Below, one piece after another: positions 16,387 to 23,990 of a DNA stretch of 33,256 nt. The notes under the pieces are model-generated. The model ran no database searches. It was not told the origin of the DNA and was given only the letters and a program-made list of their open reading frames with translations. Source of the stretch: DATMTS01 sp035564555 (GTDB taxonomy: Bacteria > Actinomycetota > Actinomycetes > Actinomycetales > Microbacteriaceae); assembly GCA_035564555.1 (NCBI GenBank), contig DATMTS010000086.1:1-33256 (forward strand), read 5' to 3'. The translations under genes were made by a program, and so were the position numbers. Positions within the stretch are counted from its first letter, which is position 1. Every line of letters begins with the position of its first letter.

Positions 16387-17786
16387 GAGAACAATTCTCC
16401 CAGCCGGTCGCCGAGATACCGCAATCCGGCCGACTTCGACGACTTCACGAGCACCAGATCGCCGTCGCGAGCGGTCGAGGCGACCAGTTCGAAGGCCTCC
16501 TCCGGCGTGTCGACGTAGATCGACTCGCCGTCCCACGATCCCTCATTGATCGTCGAGATGTGCATACGCCGGGCGCCGGCGCCGACCACGATCACCTGAG
16601 AGACGTTGAGCCGCACGGCGAGCAGTCCGATCGCGTCGTGCTCGGCACCGGAGAGGTCGCCGAGCTCCGCCATCTCCCCCAGGATCGCAACGGTGCGGCG
16701 CCCCGGAGTCGCGATCTGGGCGAGCGTCTTCAATGCCGCAGCCATCGAATCCGGGCTGGCGTTGTACGCATCGTTGATCACGGTGATGCCGCGCTCGCCC
16801 CCGCCCATCAGTTCCATGCGCCAGCGTTCCGCCCGCTGCACGCTCTGCAGCCCGGAGACGATCGCGTCGATGTCGACACCCAATGCGTCCGCCACGGCCG
16901 CGGCGGCAAGGGCGTTCATCACGTGATGCTCCCCCAGCACGTTGAACCGCACCCGCCTGGTCGCTCCGCCGGGCAGGCGCAGGGTGAATCCGGTGCCCGA
17001 GGCATCCGAGTCGACCTCGGTCGCCGTCACGTCGCATCCGCCGCCGAGACCGAACCAGACCACACCGGCACGGGTCAACGGCGCCATCGCGGCCACCCGT
17101 GGGTCGTCGCGATTCAGCACGGCGATGTCGTGCTCATCGAGGTCGATCACCATCTCACTCTTGGCACGCTGCGTCGCCTCGATGCCGCCGAACTCGCCGG
17201 CGTGAGCGAGTCCCACCTTCAGCACCACGCCGACATCCGGCTTCGCCATGCGGATCAGCCGGGTGATCTCGCCGATGCCGCTCGCGCCCATCTCGGCAAC
17301 GAGGTATCTCGTCTGATCGTCGACCTCGAGCATGGTCAGCGGCGCACCGACCTCGTTGTTGAACGATTCCCGCGGCGCCACCGTGGGCGCCAGGGGCGCC
17401 AGGATGCTGCGCAGCAGATTCTTCGTGGTGGTCTTGCCGTTGGATCCCGTCACTCCCACGATCTTCAATCTGCCGAGCGCCTTGGCCCGCGAGATGACCT
17501 CGGTTGCGAGGGCACCGAGCGCGACGACGACGTCGGCGACGACGAGTTGCGGCACCGTGATCTCGAGCTCATGATCGACGACGGCGAGCATCGCGCCGGC
17601 TTTGACGGCCTGCGGCACGAACAGGTGGCCGTCGGTGACCTCTCCGGGTTTGGCGAAGAAGATGCCCCCCGGTTGCACCTCGCGTGAGTCGGTGTAGCTG
17701 AGGCCCGTCACGACGGCGTTCTCGTCCGCCCCGATCAGGGTGCCGTGCACCGCCGAGGCGATCTCTCCCATGGTCATCGAGATCAT
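16383..17786 (-). CDS. murF: UDP-MurNAc-tripeptide--D-alanyl-D-alanine ligase
   Basis: MurF adds D-Ala-D-Ala to the UDP-MurNAc tripeptide, completing the pentapeptide. The N-terminal domain has TGLSYTDSREVQPGGIFFA, the P-loop is VTGSNGKTTTKNLL with K118, and NNEVGAPLTML, DAYNASPDSM and AILGEMAELG are MurF signatures. Length 467 aa is normal. The first ATG follows the murE stop directly (TAGATG); two further in-frame ATGs (17777 and 17771) lie close by and cannot be excluded. The partner Ddl ligase that makes D-Ala-D-Ala is not in this window. Confidence 0.96.
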   Translation of the reverse strand: MISMTMGEIASAVHGTLIGADENAVVTGLSYTDSREVQPGGIFFAKPGEVTDGHLFVPQAVKAGAMLAVVDHELEITVPQLVVADVVVALGALATEVISRAKALGRLKIVGVTGSNGKTTTKNLLRSILAPLAPTVAPRESFNNEVGAPLTMLEVDDQTRYLVAEMGASGIGEITRLIRMAKPDVGVVLKVGLAHAGEFGGIEATQRAKSEMVIDLDEHDIAVLNRDDPRVAAMAPLTRAGVVWFGLGGGCDVTATEVDSDASGTGFTLRLPGGATRRVRFNVLGEHHVMNALAAAAVADALGVDIDAIVSGLQSVQRAERWRMELMGGGERGITVINDAYNASPDSMAAALKTLAQIATPGRRTVAILGEMAELGDLSGAEHDAIGLLAVRLNVSQVIVVGAGARRMHISTINEGSWDGESIYVDTPEEAFELVASTARDGDLVLVKSSKSAGLRYLGDRLGELFS

Positions 17787-19331
17787 CTACAACCAGCCTG
17801 CCTCTGAAAGCGCGAGGCGGGCGTCGTCGCGCGCCGAATAGGGAACGTGCTCCCCGGCGATGTCCCGGTAGTCCTCATGGCCGGGGCCGGCGTAGAGCAC
17901 GACATCGCCGTCGCCGGCCATGGCCAGGGCGGCGCGGAAGGCGGCGCGCGGGTCGGCGATCTCGTGCAGATCGGCGTCGGGAACGGCGGCCCGTGCACCG
18001 GCGAGCAATGCGGCACGGATCACGTTCGGGTCTTCGTACCGAGGGTGGAAGTCGGTGATCACGACCGAGTCGGCTCCACGAGCGGCGATCGCACCCATGT
18101 CGGCGCGCTTCGTGACATCCCGGTCGCCGTCGGCGCCGAACACCATCACGATCTTGCCCTGAGTGACGCGACGCAGCGCGTCGAGAGTGGTCTGGAAGGC
18201 GTCGGGAGTGTGCCCGTAGTCGATGAACACCACGGGGCCGCGTTCACCCGAGACGCGTTCGGCGCGGCCGGGGATGTACGCCTCGATGCCGCCGTCGCGC
18301 TGCAATGCGTGGGCGATCGCCTCCAGGTCGTAACCGGTCTCCACCAGCATCACGATCGCAAGGCCCGCATTCGCTGCCATGAAGGAGCCCAGCAGCGGCA
18401 CCGTGGTCTCGATGGCACGGCCGTCGGGGCCCTCGAGCCGGAACGCGGTGCTCTCCAGGGTCTCGGCGCTGACGGTCAGCTGCCAGTCCGCCTCCACTCC
18501 GGGCCTCGTGGCGAGAGTGGTGATCGGGATCCGCGACGAATCGGCGAGTTGCCGGCCCCAGTCACCGTCCACGGTGACGACGGCTCGTCTGGCCCGCTCC
18601 GGCGTGAAGAGCTCGAGCTTCGCCTCGAAGTACGGCTGCATCGTCGCGTAGTCGTCGAGATGGTCATGGCTCAGGTTGGTGAAGGCCGCCACGTCGAACA
18701 CCAAGCCGTCGACGCGATGCCTGCTCAGCGCCTGCGCCGAGACCTCGACCGCGACCGCACGCACTTCTTCCTCACGCATCCGGGCGAGCAGGGCGTGCAA
18801 CTCACTGGCCTCCGGAGTCGTGAGTGAACTGACCACGGCGGTATCACCGATGCGACGTTCGGCCGTGGATGACAGGCCGCTCACCACTCCCAGCTGCCGC
18901 AGGATCGCGGTCAGCAGGTAGACCACGCTGGTCTTGCCGTTCGTGCCGGTCACCGCGAACAGAGTCGCAGGGTTCTCTCGGGTTCGGTACACCCAGGCCG
19001 CCACGTCGCCCAACGCCGCCCGGACGTCGGGCGTCACGATCACGGGTACACCGGCAGCCGAAGCGAGCTGCTCGCCCTCCTCGTCGGTCAGCACGGCCAC
19101 AGCTCCGGACGCTGCGGCATCGGCCGCGAACGACGCGCCGTGCGCGTTCCGTCCGGGAACCCCGACGTACAGGTCACCCGGCTGGGCGTCCCGGGAGCTC
19201 AGTGTGACACCGGACACCTCGACGGTCTCGATGCCATCGACCGGGGTGAGTCCGAAGTCGGCGACCAACTGCGAGAGGGAGCGGGCCACGGGATGCACGG
19301 GACGCAATGTCGCCGAAGAGGAGCCTGTCAC
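17787..19331 (-). CDS. murE: MurE: UDP-MurNAc-L-Ala-D-Glu ligase adding the third residue
   Basis: MurE adds the third stem-peptide amino acid. The P-loop is VTGTNGKTS (K133), the carbamylated lysine is probably in YFEAKLELF, and S198 and R206 match substrate contacts of E. coli MurE (S184, R192). Two motifs are unusual. The diamino-acid loop reads TDFHPRYEDP (residues 426-435), so FHPR replaces the DNPR typical of meso-DAP enzymes. EVSAQAL (196-202) replaces EVSSHAL. This suggests a residue other than meso-DAP, as expected in Microbacteriaceae with B-type wall. Length is 514 aa. The GTG start follows ftsI by 9 nt. Confidence 0.95.
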   Translation of the reverse strand: MTGSSSATLRPVHPVARSLSQLVADFGLTPVDGIETVEVSGVTLSSRDAQPGDLYVGVPGRNAHGASFAADAAASGAVAVLTDEEGEQLASAAGVPVIVTPDVRAALGDVAAWVYRTRENPATLFAVTGTNGKTSVVYLLTAILRQLGVVSGLSSTAERRIGDTAVVSSLTTPEASELHALLARMREEEVRAVAVEVSAQALSRHRVDGLVFDVAAFTNLSHDHLDDYATMQPYFEAKLELFTPERARRAVVTVDGDWGRQLADSSRIPITTLATRPGVEADWQLTVSAETLESTAFRLEGPDGRAIETTVPLLGSFMAANAGLAIVMLVETGYDLEAIAHALQRDGGIEAYIPGRAERVSGERGPVVFIDYGHTPDAFQTTLDALRRVTQGKIVMVFGADGDRDVTKRADMGAIAARGADSVVITDFHPRYEDPNVIRAALLAGARAAVPDADLHEIADPRAAFRAALAMAGDGDVVLYAGPGHEDYRDIAGEHVPYSARDDARLALSEAGWL

Positions 19332-19340
19332 GGTTCACTT

Positions 19341-21125
19341 TCAATACGTGTCGGGGTAGTTCGACTGTGGCGTCGTCGACGGCTTCACCCGGAAGGTCTT
19401 GAGCACTTGATTCATGACCTGTTGGAACAGGGGCCGGGCAGCGTACGACGAAGTAATCGTAGTCGGGAAGCCGATGTTTACCGAAACGACGTATTGCGGA
19501 TCGTCGACCGGAGCGATACCCATGATGGAGACGTAGTAGGAGCCGGACCGGTACACGCCGTTGCCATCCGGCTCCTGCGCCGTGCCGGTCTTGGCTGCGA
19601 TCGTGTAGCCCGGGAACTCCGTGTCGGGAAGCGTCGACAGCGGTCCGCCCTTGAGCACGTTCTCGAGCATGCCGAGCACCTCCTGGGAGGTCTTTTTCGC
19701 GATGATCCGCGTGCCCTTGCCCGACGGCGCGGATGTGATCGTTCCGTCGGCATTCTTGCACCCGTCGACCAGAGTGAGGGGCACCCGCACGCCGCCGTTG
19801 GCGATCGTCTGATAGGCGCTGAGCATCTGCACCTGACTCGCCGACACGGCCTGACCGAACGTCGTCGCGTACCGGGTCTGCGCATCCCACTCCGACGGCG
19901 GATGCAGCTGGCCGCTCGCCTCCGCCGGAAAACCGGAGTGCGTGCTCGATCCGATGCCGAGCTTGCGCAGGAAGTCGTAACGCCGGGTGTCGGACAACCG
20001 CGTGCCGAGCAGCGACATCCCGACGTTCGACGACTCCGTCAGCACGCCCGTCATGGTGAGATTCTGGGTCGGGTGGGCCTCGCTGTCGCGCACCATGACG
20101 CCGCCACCGGGTGTCAGTACGTCCGGCACCCTGACCTGGGTGAAGGGGGTCGCCTTGCCCGCCTCGATCAGCGCCGCCGCGGTCAACGGCTTGAAGATCG
20201 AACCCGGCTCATACTGGTTCTGGAACATCATGGCGCCGCGATACTGCGGGGCCGTCGCTCCGACGTTGTTCGGATCGACGGTCGGGTACTGGGCCGCCGC
20301 CTTGATCGCGCCGTCCTTGACGCTCACCACGCTGACCATGCCGAATTCGGCGTGCAGCTTCTTTACTGCCTTGGCCAGTTCATCCTGTGCGAACCAGTTC
20401 AGGTCGGTGTCGAGCGTTGTGACCAGAGTTCCGCCGTTCTTCGCCTTCTTGCGGGTCACGGTCGAGCCGGGGATGGTCACGCCGTCCTCGCTGGTCTGGA
20501 AGGTCTCCTCTCCGTCGGAGCCCCTCAGACACTTGTCGTATTCGCTTTCCAGTCCGGCCTGCGGATTGCCGTCGGCTCCCACGAAGCCGAGTACGTTGCC
20601 GGCAACGGCGCCGTTCGGGTAGACGCGGGTCTGATGACTGGGAAAGGACAGCCAGGGGATGCCGGCGGAGCGCAGCTTCTTGTAGGCCGGCACATCGATG
20701 CTCTGCGCCAGCACGGCGTACTGCGATTCAGGGTTGTCTTTCAGAGCGGCCGAGATGGTGCTCAAGACATCGGCCGCCGTCTGATCGGTGGCGGCAGCGA
20801 TCTCGGCCGCCGCCATCGCCCGGGTGACCTTGGTGTCGTGCCCGGCGGCATCCGTGCGATCGAACGTGTTGGCATTCATCGGCGAGGCGATGACGTCATA
20901 GCGCAGCACGCTGGAGGCCAGCACCGTGCCGTCGGCGGCCACGATCGAACCGCGCGTGCCGACCGTCTTCAGCACGGCACCCCTGGCCTCGGCCGACTGC
21001 CGGTCGAGGGCGTCGGCTCGTACCACCTGAAGGTCGACGAGCCGCACGATCAGCACGGCGACCATGGCGACGATGACGAGGATGGCGACGACGGCTCGCC
21101 GCCTGCTCGAAACTGGGCTCATCAT
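19341..21125 (-). CDS. ftsI: Septal transpeptidase FtsI (class B PBP)
   Basis: FtsI is the penicillin-binding protein that crosslinks septal peptidoglycan together with FtsW. It has one N-terminal membrane anchor (about residues 10-33), a dimerisation/pedestal region, and a C-terminal transpeptidase domain. The active-site motifs are complete: S309-I-F-K312 in YEPGSIFKPL, S365-S-N367 in TESSN, and K512-T-G-T. Length is 594 aa. Tandem ATG codons begin the frame (21125 and 21122), with GAGG about 11 nt upstream. It lies between the ftsL-like gene and murE, as usual. No PASTA domain is present. Confidence 0.96.
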   Translation of the reverse strand: MMSPVSSRRRAVVAILVIVAMVAVLIVRLVDLQVVRADALDRQSAEARGAVLKTVGTRGSIVAADGTVLASSVLRYDVIASPMNANTFDRTDAAGHDTKVTRAMAAAEIAAATDQTAADVLSTISAALKDNPESQYAVLAQSIDVPAYKKLRSAGIPWLSFPSHQTRVYPNGAVAGNVLGFVGADGNPQAGLESEYDKCLRGSDGEETFQTSEDGVTIPGSTVTRKKAKNGGTLVTTLDTDLNWFAQDELAKAVKKLHAEFGMVSVVSVKDGAIKAAAQYPTVDPNNVGATAPQYRGAMMFQNQYEPGSIFKPLTAAALIEAGKATPFTQVRVPDVLTPGGGVMVRDSEAHPTQNLTMTGVLTESSNVGMSLLGTRLSDTRRYDFLRKLGIGSSTHSGFPAEASGQLHPPSEWDAQTRYATTFGQAVSASQVQMLSAYQTIANGGVRVPLTLVDGCKNADGTITSAPSGKGTRIIAKKTSQEVLGMLENVLKGGPLSTLPDTEFPGYTIAAKTGTAQEPDGNGVYRSGSYYVSIMGIAPVDDPQYVVSVNIGFPTTITSSYAARPLFQQVMNQVLKTFRVKPSTTPQSNYPDTY

Positions 21126-21180
21126 GCGGTCGTGATCCTCGTATCCCGGATGCCTGCCGCGCGCTGCTCGCGGTCGGCGC

Positions 21181-21744
21181 TCAGTGCGTGGTCGGTGAGG
21201 GCAGCGCCCCTACCCACGCTACGGGTCCCTGTTGGGTCGCCGGGTGATTCGCATCCGGTGCGCCCTTTTTCGCGGTCGACGTCTTCGGAGTGGGGAGTAA
21301 CGCGTTCGGCACCAGCACGCTCGTGCCGGTGGGTGAGCCGGTCGCCGCGACGGGCGCGCCGAGCACCTTTCCGGTGGACAGCTTCAGGTAGGCGGGACTG
21401 TTGCCCCCGATCATGCCGAGGGCTGCTGCCTTGGCAGCGAGGTTCTGCGGCGATGACAGCATGTCGACTTGCTCGGTGGCGGACTGCAGATCCTGTGCGA
21501 TCGACACCTTCGTCGACTGCAAACTCTCGATCTGGTACGCGCCCTGCGAGACGCCGATGCTCAGCAGCAATTGCGTGGCGACGATGGCGAAGACCGCCGT
21601 GACCGCGACCGCGGCGTAGAACAGTGTCGGCTTCGGACGCCGGGCGGCGTCGGGTGCGACTGCCTCCAGGTGCCGGTCGCGGGTCGGGCGGGCACCGCTC
21701 GGGGCGCGCCGCGCCGGCTCGATCACCGCCGTCGTTGCACTCAT
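21181..21744 (-). CDS. ftsL: FtsL-like bitopic divisome protein
   Basis: The protein is 187 aa: a basic cytoplasmic N-terminus, one membrane segment (about residues 41-64), a short coiled-coil-like stretch (about 68-100, QIESLQSTKVSIAQDLQSATEQ) and a Pro/Ala/Thr-rich extracytoplasmic tail. FtsL sequences are poorly conserved, so the call rests on topology and on position between rsmH and ftsI; the motif AAALGMIGGNSPAYL is typical of actinobacterial FtsL-like proteins. The ATG overlaps the rsmH stop as ATGA and has a GGGGGA ribosome binding site. FtsL with FtsB and FtsQ activates FtsWI. The long low-complexity tail is unusual compared with E. coli FtsL. Confidence 0.82.
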   Translation of the reverse strand: MSATTAVIEPARRAPSGARPTRDRHLEAVAPDAARRPKPTLFYAAVAVTAVFAIVATQLLLSIGVSQGAYQIESLQSTKVSIAQDLQSATEQVDMLSSPQNLAAKAAALGMIGGNSPAYLKLSTGKVLGAPVAATGSPTGTSVLVPNALLPTPKTSTAKKGAPDANHPATQQGPVAWVGALPSPTTH

Positions 21745-22697
21745 GAGTTCCCCCTCACTCGTTCTGCCGCCCGTAGGCGCACTGACGTCGCGCGCGGGTT
21801 GGCCTTCTTCTCGTCCTCGTCGGCCAGCTCGGCGCCGCGGGTCAGCAGGCGCAGCTCGGGCCGGTGCTGCGGCAACTCGATCGGCAGCCCTTGCGGAGCG
21901 GTGGACTGCGACCGCGTCTGCAGGATGCGCTTCACGATGCGGTCTTCGAGCGACTGATAGGCCATCACCACGATGCGACCGCCCACGCCGAGCACATCGA
22001 TGGCCCGAGGGATCGCCTTCTCCAGCACGGCCAGTTCCTGGTTCACCTCGATGCGCAGCGCCTGGAACACCCGCTTCGCCGGATGCCCCGCGCGCTGCAC
22101 GGCGGCCGGCGTGGCAGCGATCAGGAGCTCCACGAGCTGCCCGGAGCGCTCGATGGGGTGCTCCTGCCTGGCCTGCACGATCCGCCTGGCGTAGCGGGCC
22201 GCCAGCTTCTCTTCGCCGTACCGATGGAAGATCCTGCGCAGATCGACCTCGTCGTATCCCGCGATGATCTGGGCCGCGGTGACCGGACCGGTCGCATCCA
22301 TCCGCATATCCAGCGGAGCGTCCTTCGAGTAGGAGAACCCGCGGTCCACTCGGTCCAGCTGCAATGAGGAGACGCCGAGGTCGAAGAGAACGCCGTCGAT
22401 CCGTCGGTATCCGAGACCGTTCAACGCGTCATCGATGCCGTCGTACACGGTGTGCACGAGACGCACCCGGTCCCCGAATTTCGCGAGACGATCGCCGGCG
22501 AGTTTCAGGGCCTCGGTGTCACGATCGAGGCCGACCAGGGTGAGCGTCGCGAACCGATCGAGCAGCGCCTCGGCGTGTCCGCCCATGCCGAGCGTCGCGT
22601 CGACGACGACCGGCCGTTCGGTGCGCTGGATCGCCGGCGCCAGCAATTCGACGCATCGTTCGAGCATGACGGGAGTGTGCAGTCGTGAGGTGTCCAT
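21741..22697 (-). CDS. rsmH: 16S rRNA (cytosine-1402 N4)-methyltransferase
   Basis: RsmH (MraW) uses S-adenosylmethionine to methylate N4 of C1402 in 16S rRNA. The N-terminus LHTPVMLERCVELL, the SAM site VDATLGMGGHAEALL, DGVLFDLGVSSLQLD, RGFSYSKDAPLDMRM and the C-terminal YQSLEDRIVKR are family signatures. The frame is open upstream; ATG 22697 was chosen because homologues begin a few residues before HTPVML, giving 318 aa. An in-frame ATG near 22733 is an alternative. It follows mraZ with a gap of about 100 bp and is coupled to ftsL. Confidence 0.96.
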   Translation of the reverse strand: MDTSRLHTPVMLERCVELLAPAIQRTERPVVVDATLGMGGHAEALLDRFATLTLVGLDRDTEALKLAGDRLAKFGDRVRLVHTVYDGIDDALNGLGYRRIDGVLFDLGVSSLQLDRVDRGFSYSKDAPLDMRMDATGPVTAAQIIAGYDEVDLRRIFHRYGEEKLAARYARRIVQARQEHPIERSGQLVELLIAATPAAVQRAGHPAKRVFQALRIEVNQELAVLEKAIPRAIDVLGVGGRIVVMAYQSLEDRIVKRILQTRSQSTAPQGLPIELPQHRPELRLLTRGAELADEDEKKANPRATSVRLRAAERVRGNS

Positions 22698-22798
22698 GAT
22701 GATCGGGCGCTGACCCTGAGTCCTGATCCCCATCCATCCCGACCTGGCACCGGGGAAGTGTGTCAGGGCGGCAGTGGCTGGGAGTCGGGGCACAGGGG

Positions 22799-23230
22799 CT
22801 AGAAGAGCCCGGGGATCACCTCCTCGGTGGTGTTGGCGAACGTCGCTTCCTGTTCGGTGAGGTAGGTCTCCCATGCAGCGGTGTCCCAGATCTCGGCGCG
22901 GCTTCCCGCGCCGATCACGGTGAGGTCGCGCTCAAGGCCGGCGTAGCTGCGCAGCGTCTGCGGAACCGTCACGCGGTGCTGCTTGTCCGGCGTCTCAGCG
23001 CTGGCTCCGGAAAGGAAGACGCGCAGATAGTCACGCGCCTGCTTGCTGGTCACCGGCGCCTGGCGGATCTTCTCGTGCAGGGATTCGAACTCGCGTTGGC
23101 TGAACACGTAGACGCAATGCTCCTGGCCTCGAGTCATCACGATGCCGGATGCGAGTTCGTCGCGGAACTTGGCCGGCAGGATGATGCGGCCCTTCTCGTC
23201 CAGCTTGGGGGCATAGGTGCCAAGGAACAT
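22799..23230 (-). CDS. mraZ: MraZ transcriptional regulator
   Basis: MraZ is a SpoVT/AbrB-fold protein that in E. coli and Mycoplasma binds direct repeats upstream of its own gene and controls the dcw operon. Both halves of the duplicated domain are visible: DEKGRIILPAKFRDEL (about residues 11-26) and DKQHRVTVPQTLRSYAGL in the second half. Length 143 aa is normal. The frame extends to 23293, but ATG 23230 gives the canonical MFLGTYAPKLDEKGR start and has GGGAGG just upstream. It is the first gene of the dcw run, preceded by a candidate operator array. Confidence 0.97.
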   Translation of the reverse strand: MFLGTYAPKLDEKGRIILPAKFRDELASGIVMTRGQEHCVYVFSQREFESLHEKIRQAPVTSKQARDYLRVFLSGASAETPDKQHRVTVPQTLRSYAGLERDLTVIGAGSRAEIWDTAAWETYLTEQEATFANTTEEVIPGLF

Positions 23231-23247
23231 CGACCCTCCCCCGTCCT

Positions 23248-23289
23248 CCACGCTTGGATCGTTGCTCCACTTTACTCCACAACCCACCA
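23248..23289 (-). promoter_or_regulatory. Candidate MraZ operator: TGG repeats at 10-bp spacing
   Basis: On the minus strand TGGTG (23289), TGGAG (23279) and TGGAG (23269) begin exactly 10 bp apart, and a fourth TGGAG begins at 23250. E. coli MraZ binds TGGGN repeats separated by 5 bp (10-bp period), and the Mycoplasma site is AAAGTG[G/T]; here TAAAGTGGAG also occurs. The array lies 20-60 bp before the mraZ start, the place expected for autoregulation. Binding is inferred. Confidence 0.65.
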
Positions 23290-23307
23290 CCAACCAATGG
23301 ATCTCTC

Positions 23308-23313
23308 AATATA
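23308..23313 (-). promoter_or_regulatory. Possible -10 element of the mraZ promoter
   Basis: TATATT on the minus strand is a good -10 match in GC-rich surroundings and lies about 20 bp upstream of the repeat array, so the MraZ sites would fall around or just after the transcription start. No convincing -35 hexamer is visible 16-18 bp upstream. Confidence 0.4.
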
Positions 23314-23471
23314 TTCACGTTTCGGCGCGTCGGAGTCCTTGAAATTGCAGGGGTTTCAGTGGTGGAGGGAAATGGAGCAGTTGGGCAGCGAGCGGACGCG
23401 CCTCGCGGCCTCTGCCAGCCCGAGGGGCTTGAGAGCGGGCCCTGGGCAGGAAGGCGAGCCCGGCGGGCATG

Positions 23472-23509
23472 AAAAAAGGACCGATCCGCGGATCGGTCCT
23501 TCGTTTTTT
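23472..23509. terminator. Bidirectional intrinsic terminator
   Basis: A perfect palindrome of two 12-nt halves (AGGACCGATCCG and its complement, 23477-23500) is flanked by A6 (23472-23477) on the left and TTCGTTTTTT on the right. On the minus strand the stem runs directly into T6, giving a strong terminator for the DUF3040 transcript and insulating mraZ. On the plus strand it would also end any rightward transcript. It starts 26 nt beyond the DUF3040 stop. Confidence 0.92.
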
Positions 23510-23535
23510 ACTGCCGGTGAGTCACGCCGCCTGGA

Positions 23536-23913
23536 TCAGTGGTCGTCGTCCTGACGCTTGTCCCAGCGCTCGTTGAGCTTGTCCATGAAGCCGGGCTGAC
23601 CGGCCCGCGCGCGTTGGGTGGATCCGCTCGGGTCGGACGGCGGAGGCAACACGCTGCGCGACGGGGCGATGGCCAGCAGCACGCCGCCCAGCATGACGAC
23701 GAAGCCGACGATTCCGACGACCGCGAGTTGGGTGATGACACCGACCAGCAGGCAGGCGACGCCCACCACGCCGATCAAGATTCCCAACACGATCGACCGG
23801 TACGAGGGCTTGCCCCGTCGGCCGCCGACCTTCGCGACGAAGTCGGCATCGTTCTGATAGAGGCTGCGCTCCATCTCTTCGAGGAGGCGCTGCTCATGTT
23901 CCGAAAGCGGCAT
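23536..23913 (-). CDS. DUF3040 domain membrane protein
   Basis: This is a small actinobacterial membrane protein (125 aa) of unknown function. The N-terminal MPLSEHEQRLLEEMERSLYQNDADF is the DUF3040 signature. Two adjacent hydrophobic segments (about residues 40-60 and 62-84) follow, then a charged Pro/Ser/Arg/Asp-rich tail. The ATG at 23913 is preferred over the frame's first start (23940), because GAGGGGGG lies just upstream and the family begins here. The gene is monocistronic, ending in a strong terminator, and is divergent from the prenyltransferase gene. DUF3040 genes near dcw clusters are common in actinobacteria; a wall or membrane role is only a guess. Confidence 0.88.
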   Translation of the reverse strand: MPLSEHEQRLLEEMERSLYQNDADFVAKVGGRRGKPSYRSIVLGILIGVVGVACLLVGVITQLAVVGIVGFVVMLGGVLLAIAPSRSVLPPPSDPSGSTQRARAGQPGFMDKLNERWDKRQDDDH

Positions 23914-23978
23914 CCTGACCCCCCTCTTTCCGGGTTCCACGCTTGGCTCAACTCCCAGTCTAGTCTCGTCTCCGCGGC

Positions 23979-23990
23979 TAGGCTAGGCAC
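23979..23990 (+). promoter_or_regulatory. Leaderless-type promoter of the polyprenyl synthase gene
   Basis: The -10-like TAGGCT (23979-23984) ends 6 nt before the GTG start and there is no good Shine-Dalgarno. The spacing places the transcription start at or next to the GTG, as in leaderless actinobacterial genes. No clear -35 is visible. Confidence 0.45.

Larger units (their letters stand above)
23231..23535. other. Intergenic region upstream of mraZ (305 bp)
   Basis: This gene-free stretch lies between mraZ and the DUF3040 gene. It contains the mraZ ribosome binding site, the TGG repeat array, an AT-rich -10-like box (23308-23313), a second pair of TGGAG words on the plus strand (23363, 23373) and a strong bidirectional terminator (23472-23509). 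Bases 23391-23470 show nothing recognisable. The plus-strand open frame through it (23254-23472) has no support from composition or family. Confidence 0.7.

Noticed and set aside
22698..23230. A conserved RNA structure such as the reported mycobacterial mraW motif
   Set aside because: I could not recognise its structure upstream of rsmH here; a covariance search would be needed to support it.
23254..23472. A 72-codon plus-strand frame in the mraZ upstream region
   Set aside because: It has no ribosome binding site, no recognisable family, and starts within the mraZ operator; it is more likely chance.
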